From: Candidatus Sericytochromatia bacterium
GTDB taxonomy: Bacteria; Cyanobacteriota; Sericytochromatia; JACMPN01
Assembly: GCA_014377495.1 (NCBI GenBank)
Contig: JACMPN010000594.1
Coordinates: 1 to 19,046, forward strand
Length of the DNA stretch: 19,046 nt
Direction: 5' to 3'
This document shows positions 1 through 5,233 of this stretch, in pieces; the stretch's first letter is position 1, and each line of letters begins with the position of its first letter. Made by a program: the position numbers and the translations under genes. Below the pieces are notes generated by a model, which saw nothing but the letters and a program-made list of their open reading frames with translations, ran no database searches and had not been told where the DNA came from.

Positions 1-402
1 GCCACGGCCCCCTCGACCACGGCCCTCGACGAGGCCACCGTCAAGAAGATCCGCAACAACGCCCGCAGCCTGCAGACGGTCGTCGAGGGTTTCGCCCTGG
101 ATCATGGCGGGGCTTACCCGGCGTCGATCCGTGAGCTCGAGGCCTACGCCGTCGCCAATGCCGCCAACGTGGCCGTCACCAACCCCTTTACCGGCATCGC
201 CGGCTTCATCACCGATCAGGACCTCACCCTGGACATTTCTGAGACGGCCGTCGACGAGGGTGTCGCCGACAACGCCGGCAAGCTCCTGTACCAGGCAAAC
301 ACGGCCGGCACGCTGGTCACGGGGTACATGATCGCCGCCCTTGACGGCCAGGGCTATCTGTTCAAGGAAACCGACGGCGTCCCCTTCACCCTGGGCGTCT
401 GA
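1..402 (+). CDS. Type II secretion / type IV pilin-like pseudopilin (GspG-like), C-terminal part
   Basis: Partial gene: the frame is open from base 1 to the TGA at 400-402, giving 133 visible residues with no N-terminal prepilin leader or hydrophobic helix, which must lie upstream. The visible part begins a soluble region with the typical major-pseudopilin pattern: an amphipathic helix end (KKIRNNARSLQTVVEGFALD), then GGAYPASIRELEAYA, then a conserved NPFTG. That order (helix, YP, an L..L segment, NPF.G) is the GspG/ComGC-type globular start. Such proteins are cleaved by a prepilin peptidase and assembled into periplasmic pseudopili or pili. The rest (about residues 60-133) fits a small beta domain ending GYLFKETDGVPFTLGV. 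No other secretion-system gene is in the window, so the machine it serves is unknown. A free-standing pilin-like protein is equally possible. Confidence 0.7.
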   Translation, partial: ATAPSTTALDEATVKKIRNNARSLQTVVEGFALDHGGAYPASIRELEAYAVANAANVAVTNPFTGIAGFITDQDLTLDISETAVDEGVADNAGKLLYQANTAGTLVTGYMIAALDGQGYLFKETDGVPFTLGV

Positions 403-580
403 TCCCGCCGCACGCTGACCTGGGCCGATCCCATCGTCCGGGGGTCGTTCGTGGCGACCATTGTCGATGTTGCCCACAGGATGCGGGCCCGGTCGCGGGT
501 CGAGACGGCGGTCGCCGATGCCGAGCGCCTGTTGCCTTCCGACGCAGCCGGGACGATCGTCAATGACCCCTTTGCTGCTG
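403..580 (+). other. Unassigned stretch after the pseudopilin; possible decayed coding frame
   Basis: The pseudopilin frame stays open beyond its stop up to a TAG at 706-708, with a GTG at 451 preceded by a G-run (440-444). The first ~45 codons after that GTG have a protein-like composition (VETAVADAERLLPSDAAG, TIVNDPF). After about base 580 this frame turns into a Pro/Arg-rich shadow while the +1 frame begins to look like a bestrophin. I do not recognise the segment. It may be the surviving part of a broken gene or simply non-coding. Confidence 0.3.
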
Positions 581-712
581 ATGGTCAACTCCTACCCCAT
601 CCTGATGTTCGCGGCCCTGGCGATCGGGCTGGACGACCCCTTTGGCCACGACGCCAACGACATCAACCTGACGACCATCTGCGCCCGCACCGAGCGCAAT
701 CTCTGTAGCGGC
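581..712 (+). pseudogene. Bestrophin-like anion channel, C-terminal remnant
   Basis: From the ATG at 581 the second frame encodes a short hydrophobic stretch (YPILMFAALAIGL) followed by DDPFGHDANDINLTTIC and ARTERNL. The block (D/N)PFG.D.NDL.L..IC..IERNL is the conserved end of the bacterial bestrophin (RFP-TM, formerly UPF0187) family, which are four-helix membrane anion channels of about 280-310 residues. Only about 40 residues are present. No upstream bestrophin sequence is visible in any frame, and the usual EEIG.EIE segment just before PFG seems lost. The frame then runs on to 913 as Arg/Pro/Cys-rich nonsense. I read it as the tail of a deleted gene. The match rests on one motif recognised by eye. 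Confidence 0.55.
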
Positions 713-737
713 GAGCCTCCCTCAAACGCACGGTGTC

Positions 738-765
738 GCCGGTTAGGCGCCGTTCGCCTACCGGC
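738..765 (+). terminator. Hairpin downstream of the bestrophin remnant
   Basis: GCCGGTTAGGCG (738-749) pairs with CGCCTACCGGC (755-765) around a 5-base loop, with one bulged T. It is followed by CCACTTT rather than a clean T-run. Its place right after the remnant's conserved end and before maf suggests an old transcription terminator. Confidence 0.45.
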
Positions 766-923
766 CACTTTGCATCAGCTCCGGTCCTCAATGCCGGTCA
801 ACGCGCACAGCCTTGGCGCCGCGTGCTCTGCTACACTGCCGACGATCCCGCCTGCTGCGGCCTGTCCGGGGTCAGACGACCCAGCGACCTTTGCCGTCGC
901 CACAGGAGCTTAGACCCACCGGC

Positions 924-1622
924 ATGGACACCGTTGCCGCCCCATCGTCATATGACGGGCCGAGACTGATTTTGGCCTCAGCGTCTCCCCGTCGCCGGGA
1001 CCTGCTGGGGTTCGGCGTCATCCCCTTCGAGGTGCGTCCGAGCCCCTTCGACGAGGCGTCGATGCCCTATACCGGGGCCGGACCGGTGATGGACTGGATC
1101 GAGGCCCTCAGTCTGGCCAAAGCCCGGGGCATTCCCTGCCCGCCCGGCCACGTCGTCCTGGGGGCGGACACGGCCGTCGTCCGGGATGGCCGTGTCTACG
1201 GCAAGCCGACCGACGCCGCTGAGGCGGATCGGTTTCTGGCCACCCTGACGGGGGGCTGGCACGAGGTGATCACGGGGATCGCCCTCATCAGTCCCGAGCG
1301 GACCCTGGTCCGTCACGCCATCACCCGGGTGCACATGCTGCCGATGACCGCCGTGATGCGTGCCGCCTACATTGCCACCGGCGAACCGCTCGACAAGGCG
1401 GGGGCTTACGCCATCCAGGGAGGCGGAAGTATAGTCGCTGACCGGATTGAAGGTTGTTATACTAACGTGGTCGGCCTGTCATTGCCGTTGCTCGACGAGA
1501 TGCTGTCGACGGGCTTTGGCTTTTCGCTCCTTGGCGGCTCCATGCCGACGGGGGCCCAGTCCGGGCAGGGGCTACCGGCTGAGCACACCACCGGCGCCAG
1601 CACGGACATGACACGAAAGTGA
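924..1622 (+). CDS. maf: Maf-like nucleoside triphosphate pyrophosphatase
   Basis: A complete Maf/YceF/YhdE-family protein of 232 residues. Family members hydrolyse non-canonical or modified nucleotides (dTTP/UTP or m7GTP) to monophosphates in the cytoplasm and are linked to cell-division control. Motifs in order: LILASASPRRRDLLG (about residues 14-28), the acidic SPFDEAS loop, GADTAVV (about 80-86), GKP, the TGGWHEVITGIAL block, a TRV segment, and DKAGAYAIQGGGSIVADRI leading to YTNVVGLSLPLL. The start at 924 places SASPRR close to the N-terminus. AGGAG at 904-908 lies 15 bases upstream, rather far, so the start is slightly uncertain. The last ~35 residues (after LLDEML) are a low-complexity Gly/Ser/Thr tail beyond the usual fold. 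Maf genes often sit beside mre genes, as here, where the stop lies 5 bases before the mreB-like start. Confidence 0.88.
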   Translation: MDTVAAPSSYDGPRLILASASPRRRDLLGFGVIPFEVRPSPFDEASMPYTGAGPVMDWIEALSLAKARGIPCPPGHVVLGADTAVVRDGRVYGKPTDAAEADRFLATLTGGWHEVITGIALISPERTLVRHAITRVHMLPMTAVMRAAYIATGEPLDKAGAYAIQGGGSIVADRIEGCYTNVVGLSLPLLDEMLSTGFGFSLLGGSMPTGAQSGQGLPAEHTTGASTDMTRK

Positions 1623-1627
1623 GTAGG

Positions 1628-1867
1628 ATGTTTAAGTTCCTCGGGCGCTTCCGCCGGGACATGGGCATCGACCTGGGCACCGCCAATACCCTGGTCTGCG
1701 TGCGGGGCCGGGGTAGTGCCTTGCGCTCGCCCAGCGGCGTCACCGGGGTCGTGCGCCGGGCCCCGGGCTGCATGGTCGGCGACCCGCTCAGCCGCGTGGT
1801 TCTGGGCACAGGCAAGGTCCTTGAGGAGTTCCAGACCTTGCGCCGGGTGCTGGGCGATTCCACCTGA
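1628..1867 (+). pseudogene. mreB: MreB with the centre deleted (N-terminus joined to C-terminus)
   Basis: MreB is the actin-like ATPase that guides lateral wall synthesis and is normally about 340 residues. This open frame encodes only 79. It starts as a proper MreB: MFKFLGRFRRDMGIDLGTANTLV, including the DLGTANT phosphate-1 loop, then VRGRGSALRSPS, matching the usual (V)GKGIVL.EPS. After about residue 28 it jumps to the family's extreme C-terminus: GDPLSRVVLGTGKVLEEFQTLRRVL, the counterpart of the final (E)DPL..V..GTGK.LEE...L..VL helix. About 260 residues, with the phosphate-2 and adenosine motifs, are missing, yet the frame is open. A GTG at 1619 overlapping the maf stop is an alternative start; the ATG at 1628 gives the family-typical MFKFL. 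It cannot fold as an actin, so it is a pseudogene or a microprotein. An intact mreB may lie elsewhere in the genome. Confidence 0.8.
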
Positions 1868-1968
1868 GTGCCGCCGGGCGTACCGGCCGACCCCTTTCCC
1901 GTTGACAGGCCCACCACCGTGCTGATGCCCCTCCCGACGTGCTGCCCCGCTGCGGCCGGATTCCCCTT

Positions 1969-2799
1969 ATGCCGATAAGCTCCCGCTTCCGCAAAAAACG
2001 CTGGTGGCGCCCGCTCATCTGGCAGGGCGCCGCCGTGCTGGGCGTCATCTGGGCGTTCTGGGCGATCCAGCACTCTGGCTACCCCCAGGCGGCGCTGCGC
2101 GGCATCGTCGGGGCCATGTCCCGGGTCAGCAGCACGTTCACCTCCCTCGGGCTCAACCTCAGCGGCCATTTCACGACCTCCGACGAAAACAGCCGCCTGC
2201 GCCGCCAGATCGAGCAGTTCACCTGGCAGATGCAGAGCTTCGAACACGTCATCGCCGAAAACCAGCGGCTGCGCAAGCTCGTCAATGCCAAACTGCCACC
2301 CGCCCACCGTCACCTGACGGCCGTTGTCATCGGCCGCAGTCCGGATACCTGGCACGCCCAGGTCCTCGTCAATGCCGGCAAGGCGGACGGCGTCATGCTC
2401 GACGTGGCGGCCCTGAGTGCCGAAGGCCTGGTCGGTCGGGTGATCCAGGTCGCCGACCATGCCTCGACCGTCCAGCTGATCACCGATCCCCAATGCGCCA
2501 TCAGTTGCCTGGACGTCCGCTCCGGGGCCTTCGGGGTCATCGCCGGGCGCTACAACGGCGAGGCGGAGTTCACCTACCTCAAGCAGAACGCCGATGTGAA
2601 AAAGGGCGATCTGCTCAGCACGTCCGGTTACGGCGTCTTCCCCAAAGGCATCCCGGTCGGCCTCGTGCGCCGGGTGAAACGGGTCGCCAGCCGGATCAAC
2701 CCCGAGATCGAAGTCGACCTGATGGGCGACGTGGACAACCTGCAGGAACTCGTCCTCGCCCTGCCGACCGGGGAGGCCGTCGTTGCTCCCCCTCCTTAA
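1969..2799 (+). CDS. mreC: Rod-shape-determining protein MreC
   Basis: A 276-residue bitopic membrane protein, the usual MreC length. It links cytoplasmic MreB to the periplasmic elongasome (MreD, RodA, PBP2). Visible order: a basic N-terminus (SSRFRKKRWW), one transmembrane helix at about 16-35 (LIWQGAAVLGVIWAFWAI), a periplasmic coiled coil at about 67-105 (ENSRLRRQ, then IAENQRLRKLV), then the two-barrel beta domain at about 110-270. Core signatures are VVIGRSPDTWHAQVLVNAGKADGV, a GLVGRVIQV segment, STVQLITDP, KKGDLLSTSGYGVFPKGIPVG and EIEVDLMGDV. The ATG at 1969 puts the helix at the usual position; a GTG at 1939 would add ten residues. Neither has a clear ribosome-binding site. A lone TTGACA at 1902-1907 lacks a matching -10. 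It overlaps mreD by 17 bases. Confidence 0.92.
   Translation: MPISSRFRKKRWWRPLIWQGAAVLGVIWAFWAIQHSGYPQAALRGIVGAMSRVSSTFTSLGLNLSGHFTTSDENSRLRRQIEQFTWQMQSFEHVIAENQRLRKLVNAKLPPAHRHLTAVVIGRSPDTWHAQVLVNAGKADGVMLDVAALSAEGLVGRVIQVADHASTVQLITDPQCAISCLDVRSGAFGVIAGRYNGEAEFTYLKQNADVKKGDLLSTSGYGVFPKGIPVGLVRRVKRVASRINPEIEVDLMGDVDNLQELVLALPTGEAVVAPPP
2770..2776 (+). promoter_or_regulatory. Ribosome binding site setting a TTG start for mreD
   Basis: GGGGAGG inside the last codons of mreC sits 6 bases before the TTG at 2783. It is the only good Shine-Dalgarno near the mreD N-terminus and no ATG is available before the hydrophobic start, so a TTG start overlapping mreC by 17 bases is favoured. Confidence 0.7.
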
Positions 2800-3283
2800 A
2801 ATCCCCGTCCTTCACCTGGTCGTCCTCCTCCTCTGCCTGACCTGGGTGGGCAACATGCCCTTTCTGGGTGGCCCGCCCAACCTGATGCTCGTGCTGGCGG
2901 TCGTCATCGGCACCCATTACGGGTGGCTGGCCGGCGGACTGTCGGGCGTCGTCGGCGGTGCCCTGATCGACATCTGGCTCGGCCACGGCGTCTCTCACAT
3001 GCTCTGCTATGGCCTGACGGCGGCGGGCAGCGGCTTTATCGGCGGCCTGTACCTGATCCGCAGCGTCGGCGGCTCCGTCCTGTCGGTCTTTATGGCCACC
3101 TGGCTGGGCGAGCTGATCATGGCGGCGATCATCAATCTGCTGGGCTATCCCATCGCCTGGGAGCACTGGCAGGCCACCACCCCCTGGGTGGCCATGTACA
3201 ACGTGCTTTTCACGCCTCTGGCCTTCTGGCTCGTCGGCAGCGGCGAAGACAAGCGACCGAGCCGGGCCCGCCCGTCACATTGA
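2783..3283 (+). CDS. mreD: Rod-shape-determining protein MreD
   Basis: A 166-residue polytopic inner-membrane protein, normal MreD length, directly after and overlapping mreC. Five or six hydrophobic helices are visible (for example PVLHLVVLLLCLTWVGNMPF, LMLVLAVVIGTHYGWLAGGL, VLSVFMATWLGELIMAA, VLFTPLAFWLVG). The family pattern is a PN before the second helix followed by G(W)LAGGLSGVVGGALIDIWLGHGVS, equal to the usual GLL.Gll.Dll.g..lG stretch. MreD partners MreC in the elongation machinery. The start is the TTG set by the strong GGGGAGG; the C-terminus is short and basic (DKRPSRARPSH). The pair is probably translationally coupled. Identification rests on the motif, topology and neighbour. 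Confidence 0.88.
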   Translation: MLPLLKIPVLHLVVLLLCLTWVGNMPFLGGPPNLMLVLAVVIGTHYGWLAGGLSGVVGGALIDIWLGHGVSHMLCYGLTAAGSGFIGGLYLIRSVGGSVLSVFMATWLGELIMAAIINLLGYPIAWEHWQATTPWVAMYNVLFTPLAFWLVGSGEDKRPSRARPSH

Positions 3284-3466
3284 GGCCCAAGGGCGACGCG
3301 CGGCCGGAAACGCAGTGGTTTCCCGCCTCGGTCGACGGGCCAGCGGCCATCGTCCGCCCCACGGGGCATCCCCAGGGGAGCCTGCCAGGGCGCCATCATC
3401 CGGCGTGCAGCCGTGTGCGGCGCTTGCCAGACCGTCGCCGGAATGATGCCCATCGACTCGGCAACC

Positions 3467-3499
3467 GGGACCCATCAGCCAAGCTGGCTGACGGGTCCC
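3467..3499 (+). terminator. 15-bp-stem hairpin downstream of mreD
   Basis: GGGACCCATCAGCCA (3467-3481) pairs with TGGCTGACGGGTCCC (3485-3499) around a 3-base AGC loop, with one mismatch (a G-U wobble if read on the minus strand). It lies about 180 bases after the mreD stop and is followed by CCAATTT, not a real T-run. It may be the end of the mre transcript or a structured RNA element. Confidence 0.5.
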
Positions 3500-3720
3500 C
3501 CAATTTCAGCGGGAACACTCCCGGTCCTGCGACCGGCTCCCGATCAGGATCGCCGGCGTCGTCCCGGTGGGCCGGACAGAGGCACCAGCAAGGGCACCGG
3601 CTGCCATTGAGGGTGGACCTGAAACCGTCTGTCACCGAGGGCTGACAGCAAAGCCCGGAGCTTGAGCACCTGCGTCCACGCAGCGATCAAAAACATCAGA
3701 AGCTCCTAAAGACATCCCTC

Positions 3721-3758
3721 CACGGGACGGACGACCTGGCCTCGGCGTACGTCCCGTG
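3721..3758. repeat. 9-bp perfect inverted repeat with 20-base spacer
   Basis: CACGGGACG at 3721-3729 and CGTCCCGTG at 3750-3758 are exact inverted copies. They lie in non-coding sequence about 350 bases before the next gene. They could be a protein-binding palindrome or a short hairpin; no neighbouring promoter is evident. Confidence 0.4.
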
Positions 3759-4106
3759 AGGCGGCATGGCTGCTTCGCTGTAGGCCCGCCGGTGGGCACC
3801 GTTTCCGCTCTCTGCCCCCTCGACGGTGGCTGCACGCAATTGTTCCCGGACGGGTTCCGGAAACGTTGCAGATGCAGCCCGGAGCCGCCTGCACGGGACA
3901 TTTCAGCCCAAGCCACCCCGATGCTGCTGGGCCCTTCGATGGCGAACGGACCCGTCCCCCGGCCGCAACCCCCCGTGTCGGCGCTGTTCGCCAATTGCCA
4001 TGCAGCAATGTTGGCCATAGGTTCCCAGCGATCGGGCTGTCTCCCGTGCCTAAATCGAAGTATCGGCATTGCCCCACTGATCGCGCGTCGACAAGGAGAG
4101 CCAATT

Positions 4107-4598
4107 ATGGCCGCAACTCCCCCCGAAACCGCCCGGCAGTCGACCAGTCCCACCCGATGGACCGATCAGCTACTCGTCGCCATCACCCCGGCAGGCCTGG
4201 CCGCCGCTCGGGATCTCGACCTGCGGACAAGCATGTACGAGGTGTTGCGACTCGGCACCACGCCGCGGACCTGGGGCCAGGCCACCGCCCACCTGGCGAC
4301 CTTATACGGCCGTCACGAGCAGGAATGCAGTCGCCTGCTGATCGTGGCCGAGACCAGTGGCTGGCTGTCCATCGGGCTGAGTCGGGACGGCCACCCCATG
4401 CGGCTGGCCGACTTCCTGCAGCGCACGGGGCTGCTCGGCGAGGCCCGCACGGCTGCGCTGGCCCGACGCCTGCCACCCGGCCCCAAGGTCGATGTGCCCG
4501 CACTCAGTAGCCAACTGGCTGCAGTCGGCTGGCTCGGTCGTGCCGAGGCAGGCTTCCTGGCCCGGATCGGTCGCCAGGCGATTTGGCACTGGCAGTAG
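4107..4598 (+). CDS. Hypothetical 163-residue protein, mostly helical with a C-terminal pseudo-repeat
   Basis: Not a family I recognise. The start is well supported: AAGGAGAG at 4093-4100 lies 6 bases before the ATG at 4107, and the frame is open to the TAG at 4596-4598. There is no signal peptide or membrane helix, so it is probably cytoplasmic. Residues about 20-90 form a helical region resembling a winged-helix-like unit (LLVAITPAGL, then YEVLRLGTTPRTW, then SRLLIVAETSGWLSIG). Residues 100-122 (LADFLQRTGLLGEARTAALA) and 132-154 (ALSSQLAAVGWLGRAEAGFL) look like two copies of a helix-turn-helix pair, similar in rhythm to the MshEN/GspE N-terminal 'L..LL...GLI....L..AL' repeats. That likeness suggests a regulator or secretion/pilus-ATPase-related adaptor, but this is inference from rhythm only. 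Confidence 0.7.
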   Translation: MAATPPETARQSTSPTRWTDQLLVAITPAGLAAARDLDLRTSMYEVLRLGTTPRTWGQATAHLATLYGRHEQECSRLLIVAETSGWLSIGLSRDGHPMRLADFLQRTGLLGEARTAALARRLPPGPKVDVPALSSQLAAVGWLGRAEAGFLARIGRQAIWHWQ

Positions 4599-4644
4599 CG
4601 ACGCCCTGATCTCCTGTTACACCGTCGTTTCGACGGGAGTCATG

Positions 4645-4935
4645 ATGGCCTTTGTCCGTGCCGGCGCGGTGATCCAGCCCGCCAACCGTGGCATGCGCGT
4701 CACGACACCGCCGTGGATCCGGGATCCCGCCGAAAGCTGGCTCGATCCGCTCAGCCTCACCCCAGATCAGCAGTGTGAACTGTGTGCCGACAGTTCCCCG
4801 GACACTGCCTGCAACATGTGGCAGCTGGGGCGGACCCTGATAGAGCGGCGGTGTCTGGACGGCGGCAATGTCGGCTTCATGAACGGTCTCGGCAAAGTCA
4901 GCCGTTGGCGGGTCGGCACGCCACCGCCGGCCTGA
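4645..4935 (+). CDS. Hypothetical small Cys-containing protein (about 96 residues)
   Basis: Unrecognised. The frame from the ATG at 4645 (alternative ATG at 4642) ends with TGA at 4933-4935, and a perfect terminator stem begins on the very next base, which argues that the gene is real. GGGAG at 4635-4639 is 5 bases before the ATG at 4645. The product has a cluster of cysteines (CELC, then TACNMW, then RRC), a Trp-containing segment PPWIRDPAESWLDPLSL, and no signal peptide or membrane helix. The cysteines could bind a metal or form disulfides. It follows the 163-residue gene by 46 bases on the same strand and may share its transcript. Composition is less biased than in shadow frames, but without homologues the call stays moderate. 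Confidence 0.5.
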   Translation: MAFVRAGAVIQPANRGMRVTTPPWIRDPAESWLDPLSLTPDQQCELCADSSPDTACNMWQLGRTLIERRCLDGGNVGFMNGLGKVSRWRVGTPPPA

Positions 4936-4977
4936 CAGGCAAAAGGCGCCCCGAGTCATCGGGGCGCCTTTTGCCTG
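4936..4977 (+). terminator. Perfect 19-bp-stem terminator
   Basis: CAGGCAAAAGGCGCCCCGA (4936-4954) pairs exactly with its inverse (4959-4977) around a GTCA tetraloop. The A4/T4 tracts inside the arms make it usable from either direction. It begins immediately after the TGA of the small Cys-containing gene. Confidence 0.9.
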
Positions 4978-4979
4978 CG

Positions 4980-5008
4980 AAAAAGTGCCCCACAAGCGGG
5001 GAGGGGCA
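4980..5008 (-). terminator. Terminator for the minus-strand flippase transcript
   Basis: Read on the minus strand: TGCCCC (5008-5003), a loop that can itself pair (CCCC with GGGG), GGGGCA (4991-4986), then C and TTTTT (4984-4980). Short stem plus T-run fits an intrinsic terminator for the glycan-gene transcript ending at 5234. The MITE-like element lies between that stop codon and this site. Confidence 0.6.
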
Positions 5009-5154
5009 AAACCGAAAACCCGTCTCGCCCGTCGCCGGTCTGAGGCTGGAGGCACGACGGACCGGTGGCCCGATGAAAGAAGGCGGCGGTGGGAGAGGGG
5101 TCAGGGCGAGTTGCCTTCGGTCCGGGTGCAGATGACAGCGCTGACTGGGCCTTA

Positions 5155-5233
5155 GAGACTATCTCAATCAACGATCGGTCGCCTGGCACCGCATGGCTGC
5201 GCCAGGCTCGGCCTCGTTGATTGAGATAGTCTC
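5155..5233. mobile_element. 79-bp MITE-like palindromic element with TTA target duplication
   Basis: Two perfect 20-bp inverted repeats, starting GAGACTATCTC, occupy 5155-5174 and 5214-5233. They enclose 39 bases that hold a smaller stem (GCCTGGC 5181-5187 with GCCAGGC 5201-5207). Both outer ends are flanked by TTA (5152-5154 and 5234-5236), as expected of a 3-bp target duplication. Several IS5-family subgroups duplicate a TNA target, so this could be a non-autonomous relative; that link is inference. No reading frame is inside. The right-hand TTA is, on the minus strand, the TAA stop of the flippase gene, so the insertion fell exactly at the stop and left the protein complete. An alternative reading as a terminator is weakened by the lack of a T-run. 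Confidence 0.7.

Larger units (their letters stand above)
3284..4092. other. Long non-coding stretch between mreD and the 163-residue gene
   Basis: About 810 bases in which every open frame on both strands has the Arg/Pro/Ser/Cys-rich look of an antisense or random GC-rich frame. None has a convincing ribosome-binding site or family motif. I see no tRNA, rRNA or recognisable ncRNA. It contains the inverted repeats listed separately (3467-3499, 3721-3758). It could hold decayed genes or an unrecognised RNA. Confidence 0.5.

Noticed and set aside
461..913. A complete 150-residue gene
   Set aside because: Only about 40 residues match a bestrophin tail; the rest is Arg/Pro/Cys-rich and the frame overlaps a terminator-like hairpin, so it is listed as a remnant.
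1902..1907. TTGACA as a -35 box for mreC
   Set aside because: No acceptable -10 hexamer at 16-18 bases downstream, so only mentioned under mreC.
1462..2493. A 343-residue minus-strand open frame over maf, mreB and mreC
   Set aside because: Crosses three genes with recognised products on the other strand and has shadow composition.
3632..4153. A 173-residue minus-strand gene in the 3284-4106 gap
   Set aside because: No ribosome-binding site, Arg/Gly/Pro/Ser-rich without a domain, and it overlaps the well-supported start at 4107.
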